Origin: Phormidium tenue FACHB-886
GTDB lineage: Bacteria; Cyanobacteriota; Cyanobacteriia; Elainellales; Elainellaceae
Length of the DNA: 64,000 nt
Direction: 5' to 3'
NCBI RefSeq assembly: GCF_014764505.1
Contig: NZ_JACXWX010000004.1
Location: forward strand, 1 to 64,000
Positions 8,490-14,864 of the stretch are shown in pieces (the first letter of the stretch is position 1; every line of letters starts with the position of its first letter). The notes below the pieces were generated by a model. The model saw only the letters and a program-made list of their open reading frames with translations, ran no database searches and was not told the DNA's origin. Position numbers and translations under genes: made by a program.

Positions 8490-8975
8490 ATGCAGGCAAG
8501 ACTAGAACAAAACGCCAACCCAGCCGCTTATCGAGCTATGTTGCAGCTAGAACAGTACGTCCGAGGCAGTGGCATCAATCCAACGCTGCTGGAATTGATT
8601 AAAATTCGTGCTTCACAGATAAACGGCTGCGCGTTTTGCATCGATATGCATACCAAAGATGCTAGACTTCACGGTGAAACCGAACAGCGCATCTACGCCC
8701 TCAATGGCTGGCGCGAAACGCCGTTTTTTACTCCTGAAGAACGAGCAACTTTGGCGTTTACCGAAGCCGTGACGCTGATCGCCACCAATCACGTATCTGA
8801 TGCGCTTTACGAAGAAGTGAGCCAGTATTTCTCTCCTGAGCAAATTGCTAATCTGTTGATGGCGATCATCACGATTAACGGCTGGAATCGGATTGCAATA
8901 ACCGCCCGCACTGTTCCTGGCACCTATGAGCCACAGCCCGCTCATCAGAGTTCCCATGCGCTGAGTATGGCGTAA
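8490..8975 (+). CDS. AhpD-like carboxymuconolactone-decarboxylase family protein
   Basis: A 161-residue AhpD-type protein. INGCAFCIDMHTKDAR contains the CxxC redox pair and the downstream His of AhpD-like alkylhydroperoxidases. ALLxxIT-like helices follow (NLLMAIITINGWNRIAI). GGGAGG at 8479-8484 supports the start at 8490; an in-frame GTG at 8460 would sit at the predicted transcription start. CMD proteins are the commonest neighbours of ECF41 sigma factors, and the match to the upstream promoter supports this as the regulated target, probably in peroxide or electrophile stress. Confidence 0.9.
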   Translation: MQARLEQNANPAAYRAMLQLEQYVRGSGINPTLLELIKIRASQINGCAFCIDMHTKDARLHGETEQRIYALNGWRETPFFTPEERATLAFTEAVTLIATNHVSDALYEEVSQYFSPEQIANLLMAIITINGWNRIAITARTVPGTYEPQPAHQSSHALSMA

Positions 8976-8980
8976 GGAAT

Positions 8981-9026
8981 CAGGGAGAGAGTAAACAAAA
9001 CCCTCTCCCTGCGATTAAAGTTTTTT
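8981..9026 (+). promoter_or_regulatory. Intra-operon hairpin
   Basis: CAGGGAGAG (8981-8989) pairs with CTCTCCCTG (9003-9011); a run of six T follows at 9021-9026. The T-run is displaced by about ten bases, so it may attenuate rather than stop transcription into the membrane protein and sigma genes. Confidence 0.45.
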
Positions 9027-9043
9027 GCTCAGGGAGAACGAAG

Positions 9044-9439
9044 ATGCTACTTGCCCGCTATGGAACGATTATTGTAGTTGTCCATACGATCGTGGTTGCA
9101 CTCCACGGTTTAGCACATCAAAAAATTCCTGTTCCTATTTCTCTGGCTCAAAGTCTATTTGTGGATATTGTGATTGTGCTGGCTCCGATAGCTGCCGCGA
9201 TTTTACTTTGGACACCGTTCTACCGCATTGGTTGCTGGCTCTTCTTCGGTGCGATGATCGGAGCGCTTCTATTCGGGATCTATAATCATTTCATAGCAAT
9301 CACACCCGATCACATTTCTCAGATTCCCTTTGAAGGCTGGGGGATGTTGTTTCAGGTTACAGCCATCTTGTTACTCATTACAGAAGGATGCGGGGTTGCT
9401 CTATGGAAATTGAACACAACTCAGCGGCAGATTCTATAA
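9044..9439 (+). CDS. Small four-helix membrane protein
   Basis: A 131-residue integral membrane protein with about four hydrophobic segments (residues 5-25, 33-55, 63-83 and 98-120). No named family is recognised. AGGGAGAACGAAG precedes the ATG. Its end overlaps the start of the sigma-factor gene by 37 bases, so the two are translationally coupled. A membrane protein in this position could act as a sensor or anti-sigma partner, but ECF41 factors are usually controlled by their own C-terminal domain, so this is speculative. Confidence 0.75.
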   Translation: MLLARYGTIIVVVHTIVVALHGLAHQKIPVPISLAQSLFVDIVIVLAPIAAAILLWTPFYRIGCWLFFGAMIGALLFGIYNHFIAITPDHISQIPFEGWGMLFQVTAILLLITEGCGVALWKLNTTQRQIL

Positions 9440-10317
9440 ATTCGCTTGAGGCATTCAATCACCATCGTCGATTGCTGTTTGGCATTGCGTACCGGATGCT
9501 GGGCACTGTGAGCGATGCTGAAGATATGGTGCAAGAAACATTTCTGCGCTGGCAGCAGACACCCAAAGCCAGAGTGCAATCTGCGAAAAACTATTTGGCA
9601 ACCACGATCACGCGCCTCTGTATTGATCATCTGAGGTCTGCACGGGTTCGCCGTGAACAGTATGTCGGACCGTGGCTCCCAGAACCTCTACTGACGCAGC
9701 AAGATCCAATCGCGCAGGTGGAGTTAGCCGACTCGCTCTCAATGGCATTTTTGGTCATGCTGGAACGGCTATCGCCGATCGAGCGAGCCGTATTTCTGTT
9801 GCGCGAGGTGTTTGAGTATGACTATCCTGAGATTGCTCAAATCGTCGGCAAAAGCCCTGAGAACTGTCGGCAGATATTGCGTCGATCGCGCCAACATCTT
9901 GCGACTGAACATCCTCGCTTTCCCGTTTCACCCCAACAGCAAGAACAGATTACAAGCCAATTTCTCGATGCCTCAACCCAGGGCAATCTGCAAGACTTAC
10001 TGACGCTCTTAGCAAAAGATGTCACTTTCTGGTCAGATAGTGGCGGTCAAGTTGCGGCTGCCTTAAAGCCTATACAAGGCGCGATGAAGGTAGCTCGATT
10101 CTTGTTAGCGATTCAGCAAAAATGGCTGCCAGCCGCAAGTGCCCATTTAATCGAAATTAATGAGCGGTCTGGCATCCTCATCCGGAACGGAAGTGACATT
10201 CACAGTGTGATGACGTTTGAAATTGTGGAAGGCTATATTCAGGCTATCTATAGTGTGCGGAATCCAGAGAAACTGAAACGGTTGAGCGAGTTTGTAGAGT
10301 TTAGAGTGAAGGAATAA
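9403..10317 (+). CDS. ECF41-type RNA polymerase sigma factor with SnoaL-like C-terminal domain
   Basis: A 304-residue sigma factor. Region 2 is FNHHRRLLFGIAYRMLGTVSDAEDMVQETFLRW; region 4 is LERLSPIERAVFLLREVFEYDYPEIAQIVGKSPENCRQILRRSRQ. The extra C-terminal part (about residues 185-300) is an NTF2/SnoaL-like domain, the fused regulatory domain of the SigJ/ECF41 group. The usual DGGG signature of the group appears only as SDSGGQ. The start at 9403 gives the best fit; an in-frame ATG at 9388 is possible. The operon begins with an ECF41-type promoter. Confidence 0.92.
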   Translation: MEIEHNSAADSINSLEAFNHHRRLLFGIAYRMLGTVSDAEDMVQETFLRWQQTPKARVQSAKNYLATTITRLCIDHLRSARVRREQYVGPWLPEPLLTQQDPIAQVELADSLSMAFLVMLERLSPIERAVFLLREVFEYDYPEIAQIVGKSPENCRQILRRSRQHLATEHPRFPVSPQQQEQITSQFLDASTQGNLQDLLTLLAKDVTFWSDSGGQVAAALKPIQGAMKVARFLLAIQQKWLPAASAHLIEINERSGILIRNGSDIHSVMTFEIVEGYIQAIYSVRNPEKLKRLSEFVEFRVKE

Positions 10318-10318
10318 G

Positions 10319-10346
10319 TGTCACAACCAAAGAAATAAATGTCACA
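10319..10346 (+). promoter_or_regulatory. Two TGTCACA boxes just after the sigma gene
   Basis: TGTCACA at 10319-10325 and 10340-10346 are 21 bases apart inside the longer direct repeat AATAARTGTCACA. Neither has CGTC after 16 bases; the second has GGTC after 17. They resemble decayed copies of the ECF41 -35 box and face a gene-free spacer (10318-10611). Confidence 0.35.
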
Positions 10347-10431
10347 TCGCTTTTTGACTCAAAGGTCTACAAAATAAGGCTTTGAGGCTTTTTAGTCATC
10401 AATTTTTAGAGAAAATGCAACCGAAAAATGA

Positions 10432-10518
10432 TGTTGCTGATTTCTGGGATAATTTTTAAGTGAGAGGGGCGCGCCGCGCCCCTCTCACTTAAAAATTATC
10501 CCCCTGTTAAGCAATGCC
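10432..10518 (+). repeat. 87-bp palindromic repeat, left copy
   Basis: This copy and the one at 13008-13094 are inverted relative to each other and nearly identical. The core, 10446-10502, is a 57-base near-perfect palindrome containing GTGAGAGGGGCGCG and its complement. The outer bases at the right end correspond to the 5' coding part of the IS630-type transposase that survives beside the other copy, so the repeat is probably one end of that insertion sequence. Confidence 0.7.
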
Positions 10519-10611
10519 CAATAAAGATGTCTACGTGCTCATTGTTTAATTAGTTTGATTGTTCTGTCAATTCTTTAATCAATGCCTGGATTAGATCGCT
10601 TATGGGTTCAT

Positions 10612-11448
10612 CTACTCAACTTGTTTCCAGTTTTGCTCTGTCGCTTCATCTGCGGGAAATAAACATTCAATCCTAAGTTCTTGCAGAGTAATGTCGTAGG
10701 GTGTACCCAATGTGGCGATCGTCGAGAAGAATTGCAACTCTAGTTCTGCCCGTCTAAGGTGAACAGTAAGCAGTAGAGTGTTTTGAGCAGTTCGATCAGA
10801 TTGATGCCAAACCTCAGCAACGCCAGGATAGCTCATCAGTTCATCCAGTAACGCTTTGGATTGTTCACTTTCCCCATCGGCGATCGCTTCTCTGTGCAAA
10901 CGTTGTAGCAAATGCCCTGAAAAATCTTTCCAGTTCACGACAAACGGACGCAGCCCTTGAGGATGAAACATCGCTCGCATGAGATTGATCTTTCCATCCC
11001 GCAAGAAGTGAGTTTGCAGTTGCTCTGGAGGAATAAACGCAGTTAATAATCGAGTCGCAGCGTTATTCGTCAGAAGAAGGTTCCAATAGCGATCGACCAC
11101 AATGGCTGGATAGGGTTCTTGTTGTCGCAGCATAAAATCTAACGCCTTACGAACCTGCGCCATTTCAGGAGCCGAAAGATCGGTCTCAGCGTGAATCGGG
11201 GCAAATCCGGCAGCCGTCAGCATCAAATTTTGCTGCCTGAGTGAGATTTCCAGGACTTCAGCCAGTTGCAGCACCATTTCTCGGCTCGGTTTTGCCCGTC
11301 CTGATTCGAGGAAACTGATGTGGCGTTGAGACACCTGACTGGTTACAGCTAGATCAAGCTGACTGAATCCACGCTGGCTGCGCCACTGCTTGAGAAGCAG
11401 CCCAAAAGAGCCAAGCTGATGATCAGGGGTATTGGTGCGCTGTTGCAT
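10612..11448 (-). CDS. XRE-family regulator with MmyB-like ligand-binding domain
   Basis: A 278-residue regulator. The N-terminal helix-turn-helix is FGLLLKQWRSQRGFSQLDLAVTSQVSQRHISFLESGRAKPSREMVLQLAEVL. The C-terminal part (from about residue 95) includes VVDRYWNLLLTNNAA and matches the MmyB-like PAS-related domain of this group, thought to bind fatty acids or similar ligands. The ATG at 11448 is preferred over an upstream in-frame ATG at 11517 because it aligns with family starts and leaves room for the operator at 11473. It is divergent from a hydrolase, a common arrangement in which the regulator represses the enzyme. Confidence 0.88.
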   Translation of the reverse strand: MQQRTNTPDHQLGSFGLLLKQWRSQRGFSQLDLAVTSQVSQRHISFLESGRAKPSREMVLQLAEVLEISLRQQNLMLTAAGFAPIHAETDLSAPEMAQVRKALDFMLRQQEPYPAIVVDRYWNLLLTNNAATRLLTAFIPPEQLQTHFLRDGKINLMRAMFHPQGLRPFVVNWKDFSGHLLQRLHREAIADGESEQSKALLDELMSYPGVAEVWHQSDRTAQNTLLLTVHLRRAELELQFFSTIATLGTPYDITLQELRIECLFPADEATEQNWKQVE

Positions 11449-11472
11449 GATAGAACCGAGCAAATGGATGTG

Positions 11473-11489
11473 ATTACCTGACAGGTAAT
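11473..11489. promoter_or_regulatory. 17-bp palindromic operator
   Basis: ATTACCTG-A-CAGGTAAT is a perfect dyad in the 97-base divergent spacer between the XRE regulator and the hydrolase. Its position, 25 bases from the regulator start and 57 from the hydrolase start, suits control of both promoters. Confidence 0.65.
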
Positions 11490-11545
11490 TGCTGCAACTA
11501 TCTCCTTTTCCCATCATAGAGGCATACCGAGTGAAGGGAAGAGTT

Positions 11546-12427
11546 ATGTTGAAGCTTCAGCAGCCCGAAACGTTATCCACACAAAGTTTATCGCGGCGAT
11601 CGCTCATCGAAACGCAGGACGGCACCCTCTTATTTTTCCAGGATTGGGGAACGGGTCAACCTGTGGTCTTTATCCACGGCTGGGGTGTGGGTGCAGAGAT
11701 GTGGGAGTACCAGATGACCGCTTTATGCAGCCAGGGGTTGCGTTGTGTCGCTTATGACCGACGAGGCTGCGGGCGCTCTAGCCAACCCAATGATGGTTAC
11801 GATTTTGATACCTTTGCCAACGATCTAGCTACCTTACTGGAGCAACTGGATCTGCATCACGTCATGCTGGTGTCTCATTCAATGGGGGGTGGTGAAGTTG
11901 CCCGCTACCTCTCGCGATACGGGACAAGCCGTATTGCGGGTGCAGTCCTGATTTCCACCACCACACCATTTCTCCTCAAAACTGCTGATAACCCAGACGG
12001 CATTGACAAACAGGTGTTCGATCAGATGGTGATTGAATTGCAGCACGATCGCCCCCATTACTTTGCCAGCATTGCCCCTAGTTTCTTTGGGGTTGGCTTA
12101 CCAAGCTGTTCTGTTTCAGCGGAGATGATGCAATGGCTGGTGCAATTAGCCTTGCGAGCATCACCGAAAGCCTCGATTGATATGGTACGAACCCAATCTG
12201 AAACCGATCTTCGAGTTGATATGGCTGCTTTCACTATCCCAACCTTCATCATTCATGGAGACACAGATCTCTCAGCGCCGCTTGAGCTAACTGGAAAAAG
12301 GACCGCAGATGCTATACCAGGGAGCCAACTGCAGGTGTACGAAAATGCCTCGCACGGACTGTTCATCACGCATAAGGAACGCCTTAATCGCGATTTGCTG
12401 ACTTTTATTCAACAGGTGCAACACTGA
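11546..12427 (+). CDS. Alpha/beta hydrolase, haloperoxidase/esterase-like
   Basis: A 293-residue hydrolase. FIHGWGVGAEMW supplies the oxyanion region, YDRRGCGRSSQP follows, SHSMGGGEVARYL is the nucleophile elbow, and FIIHGDTDLSAP and NASHGLF provide the catalytic Asp and His. This is the pattern of cofactor-free haloperoxidase-type esterases. AAGGGAAG upstream supports the start at 11546; the reading frame extends earlier but overlaps the divergent regulator. Probably controlled by the adjacent XRE regulator through the palindrome at 11473. Confidence 0.9.
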   Translation: MLKLQQPETLSTQSLSRRSLIETQDGTLLFFQDWGTGQPVVFIHGWGVGAEMWEYQMTALCSQGLRCVAYDRRGCGRSSQPNDGYDFDTFANDLATLLEQLDLHHVMLVSHSMGGGEVARYLSRYGTSRIAGAVLISTTTPFLLKTADNPDGIDKQVFDQMVIELQHDRPHYFASIAPSFFGVGLPSCSVSAEMMQWLVQLALRASPKASIDMVRTQSETDLRVDMAAFTIPTFIIHGDTDLSAPLELTGKRTADAIPGSQLQVYENASHGLFITHKERLNRDLLTFIQQVQH

Positions 12428-12472
12428 ATTCCATTTCCTTTAAAGTCACTTCACTTAATCACATCAATAACT

Positions 12473-12835
12473 ATGCTGAAATCAACGAATATTTCAACAA
12501 CCCGCACATCCAATTCGCTAAAATTATTGTATTTGGTCTTAACCGTTGCAGGCTCGATCGCCCCTTGGTTCTGGTTGCTGCAAGATCCATCTGCATTGCT
12601 CTCGCCAACGTTATTCCTGCAACGCGCATTCGCCAATTCTATTGCAACTGCACTAACAACAGATTTGCTAATTTCGGCGATCGCATTCTTCTGCTTTGCC
12701 TGGGTTGAATTAAAGCGATTAAATTGTTCTCGTTTCTGGCTCATTCTGTATATTGGTTTGACCTTTGGAGTTGGGTTATCCTGTTCTTTACCGTTCTTTT
12801 TGTACCGTCGGGCGCAGCTGCTTGAACGTGATTGA
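12473..12835 (+). CDS. DUF2834-type membrane protein
   Basis: A 120-residue membrane protein with about three hydrophobic segments (residues 17-37, 61-80 and 89-112). LYLVLTVAGSIAPWFWLL at the start and the FFLYRRAQ end match the short DUF2834 proteins common in cyanobacteria, of unknown function. It lies 45 bases after the hydrolase on the same strand and may share its transcript. Its 3' end abuts an IS630-type fragment on the other strand. Confidence 0.78.
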   Translation: MLKSTNISTTRTSNSLKLLYLVLTVAGSIAPWFWLLQDPSALLSPTLFLQRAFANSIATALTTDLLISAIAFFCFAWVELKRLNCSRFWLILYIGLTFGVGLSCSLPFFLYRRAQLLERD

Positions 12836-12841
12836 TGAAAC

Positions 12842-12998
12842 TTACCGCCGCTTCATGCGGGGCTAGGCATGACGAGTGACGTCGCCCTCGCTTTTTCGCC
12901 TGCAAGGCTTTCGCCCCTTGTTCAGTGACCGCTTTTGTCCAGTGGTGCAAGGCGGTGCGCGAGACTTGGAAGACCCGAGCTGCTTCTGATTGACTCAT
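12842..12998 (-). mobile_element. IS630-type transposase N-terminal fragment
   Basis: MSQSEAARVFQVSRTALHHW followed by TKAVTEQGAKALQAKKRGRR is the helix-turn-helix start of IS630-family transposases. The frame continues upstream without a stop as LLSNAENG into the adjacent palindromic repeat. After about 52 residues homology ends and the catalytic DDE part is absent, so it is a dead remnant. The remaining open frame runs antisense into the end of the DUF2834 gene and is not counted. Confidence 0.7.
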
Positions 12999-13007
12999 GC
13001 CATTTTC

Positions 13008-13094
13008 GGCATTGCTTAACAGGGGGATGATTTTTAAGTGAGAGGGGCGCTCCGCGCCCCTCTCACTTAAAAATCATCCCAGAAATCAGCAACA
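13008..13094 (-). repeat. 87-bp palindromic repeat, right copy
   Basis: Inverted copy of 10432-10518. The central 57-base palindrome (13024-13080) has 27-base arms and a 3-base centre. Relative to the left copy an A:T pair in the stem has become G:C with both arms changed (GGATAATT against GGATGATT), so base-pairing is conserved. It merges directly into the IS630-type transposase fragment. Confidence 0.7.
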
Positions 13095-13137
13095 CCTAAT
13101 TTAGAGCGATCGCCAGCGTTAGGACATACGGTCTGCT

Positions 13138-13878
13138 TCACTCCTGCAGCTGCTCCCACTCCAGGTTGGGCATCCGCTCGAAGGCTTGTCGCAGGGAGAT
13201 TTCCCAAAGCTGGCGCATCTTGACCAGGTAAGGATCGCCAACTCGGAGGCGGAGCTGGTGACGCAGCACAAAACTATTGGACTCATACATGACTAGATCG
13301 ATCGGCGGACCCACAGAAATATTGGATCTCATGGTGGAGTCGATCGACAGCAGTCCACATTTGGCAGCTTCTTCTAGCGGCGTGTTGTAGGTGAGGGTGC
13401 GATCGAGGATAGGTTTGCCGTATTTGGTTTCGCCGATCTGTAGAAAGGGTGTTTCTGGCATCGCCTGGATAAAGTTGCCCTGGCTGTAGATCATGTAGAG
13501 TCCGGGAGCTTCACCGGGCACCTGCCCTCCTAGCAGCAGCGTACACTGATAGTCGATCCGGTCTTTTTCTAGCCAGGGGCGCTCTTGCTCTTGAATCTGA
13601 CGGATTTTGTTGCCTACGTATTGAGCTAGACCAAACAGCGTAGGCAGGGAGTGCAGCGTTTCGCCTACCTCTAGTTTGAGATCTTGATTCAACGCATTCA
13701 CAACTGCTTGCGTAATCGACAGATTTCCAGAGGCTGCTAATAGCAGCACGCGTTCTCCAGGGGCAGAGAAATCGAACAGCTTTTGATACGTGGAGATGTA
13801 ATCCACGCCAGCATTTGTCCGAGAATCTGCTGCCATCACCAGTCCGTGACGGGTAATAATGCCCAAACAGTAGGTCAT
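13138..13878 (-). CDS. Anbu-type proteasome-like protease
   Basis: A 246-residue protein beginning MTYCLGIITRHGLVMAADSRTNAG. After loss of Met the N-terminal Thr would be the nucleophile, and Asp in AADSRT and Lys in YQKLFDF follow as in proteasome beta subunits and HslV. Length and sequence match Anbu (bacterial proteasome-like, COG3484). No ATPase partner and none of the usual Anbu neighbours (transglutaminase, alpha-E, ATP-grasp) are adjacent. It is divergent from the S4 gene across 59 bases. Confidence in the family is high; the substrate is unknown. Confidence 0.88.
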   Translation of the reverse strand: MTYCLGIITRHGLVMAADSRTNAGVDYISTYQKLFDFSAPGERVLLLAASGNLSITQAVVNALNQDLKLEVGETLHSLPTLFGLAQYVGNKIRQIQEQERPWLEKDRIDYQCTLLLGGQVPGEAPGLYMIYSQGNFIQAMPETPFLQIGETKYGKPILDRTLTYNTPLEEAAKCGLLSIDSTMRSNISVGPPIDLVMYESNSFVLRHQLRLRVGDPYLVKMRQLWEISLRQAFERMPNLEWEQLQE

Positions 13879-13937
13879 GAGAGCGGTGAGATAAGATCAA
13901 AAGGTTCTACAAATCATATTTCAAGTCTCCACCCAAT

Positions 13938-14162
13938 ATGTCTCCTCCAGACGAGCAGCCTACAGAAGCGATTAAACTCGATCAATTTTTGAAATGGATC
14001 GGCAAGGTGCAAACTGGCGGCGAAGCCAAGATACTGATTCAGAGCGGTGAAATCAAGGTGAATGGACAAGTGGAAACCCGGCGCGGACGCAAACTCGCAG
14101 AAGGCGATCGTGTCTCGGTGGCTGGGCAAACGGTTGTGGTCAGGATGCGGGATGAAGGGTAG
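13938..14162 (+). CDS. S4-domain RNA-binding protein (YbcJ/RlbA type)
   Basis: A 74-residue protein almost wholly made of an S4 domain: IKLDQFLKWIGKVQTGGEAKILIQSGEIKVNGQVETRRGRKLAEGDRV. This small stand-alone S4 protein resembles YbcJ and the YaaA-type proteins, thought to bind structured RNA on ribosomes. A good intrinsic terminator overlaps its stop codon. Confidence 0.88.
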   Translation: MSPPDEQPTEAIKLDQFLKWIGKVQTGGEAKILIQSGEIKVNGQVETRRGRKLAEGDRVSVAGQTVVVRMRDEG

Positions 14163-14189
14163 TGGTATCGTTCCACTCCACCCTTTTTT
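14156..14189 (+). terminator. Rho-independent terminator of the S4 gene
   Basis: AGGGTAGTGG (14156-14165), a 7-base loop and CCACT-CC-ACCCT (14173-14184) form a stem with a 2-base bulge, followed by TTTTTT. It overlaps the last codon of the S4 gene. Confidence 0.7.
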
Positions 14190-14309
14190 CCCCTATGCTT
14201 CAGTTTCTATCCCTCCAAAAATGTCCCTCTAAAGTGGTAGTCTCTATCTATATGGCTGTGTTTACGACTTAATATGAATCCTGTTTCGTCGAGATTGGGA
14301 GGGAATCTA

Positions 14310-14750
14310 ATGAAACGATTGGTGGGTGTGGTGCTGGCGATCGGTTTAGCAATTGGCTGTCTGGGTTGGCTGCCCCAAGCGGCGCAGGCTGCCCCAGCTC
14401 CTCTAAGCTTTTCTTTGAGCTTTGTCTCCCCCTTGGGCACACCGGTGCTGGCAGCACAGTATCGCAACCGTGCAGATGATAAGCTAGCAACCGAGTTTGG
14501 CAAAAAAATTGATTTGAACAATACTAACGTGCGTGCATTTACCCAATATCCTGGCTTGTATCCCAACATTGCCCGAATGATTGTGAAGAATGCACCGTTC
14601 AGCTCTGTTGACGATGTGTTTGATATGCCCGGTTTAACCGAGCGCCAGATAGAGATTCTGCAAAACAACATTGGCAACTTCACGGTATCTGACCCCGAGG
14701 ATACCTTTGTGCAAGGAGCCGATCGCTACAACAACGGAATCTATCGCTAA
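14310..14750 (+). CDS. psbU: Photosystem II 12 kDa extrinsic protein PsbU
   Basis: A 146-residue lumenal protein. Residues 1-25 form a signal peptide ending at AQA, with a further cleavable stretch to AAQ; the mature part begins near YRNRADDKLATEFGKKIDLNN. The HhH-like core AFTQYPGLYPNIARMIV and DVFDMPGLTERQ is diagnostic of PsbU, which stabilises the oxygen-evolving complex on the lumen side of PSII. GGGAGG at 14299-14304 supports the start at 14310 over the in-frame ATG at 14274. A strong terminator follows at 14821. Confidence 0.97.
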   Translation: MKRLVGVVLAIGLAIGCLGWLPQAAQAAPAPLSFSLSFVSPLGTPVLAAQYRNRADDKLATEFGKKIDLNNTNVRAFTQYPGLYPNIARMIVKNAPFSSVDDVFDMPGLTERQIEILQNNIGNFTVSDPEDTFVQGADRYNNGIYR

Positions 14751-14820
14751 GGATCAGCTACGATCCCAGCCCAATTGCCCCCAACGAGATGGGTTCAGCT
14801 GACTTGCTGTCGTTACACCC

Positions 14821-14844
14821 AAACTGCTAGGGGGCAGTTTTTTT
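14821..14844 (+). terminator. Rho-independent terminator after psbU
   Basis: AAACTGC (14821-14827) pairs with GCAGTTT (14834-14840), followed by a run of T to 14844. The nadB reading frame extends back across this hairpin, so the real nadB start must lie after it. Confidence 0.8.
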
Positions 14845-14864
14845 ATCTTTATCGATCTACTGCC

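Noticed and set aside
14207-14683. 158-codon minus-strand frame
   Set aside because: Antisense to psbU.
14775-14864. N-terminal extension of nadB
   Set aside because: It crosses the psbU terminator and shows no family sequence; the GTG at 14865 is used.
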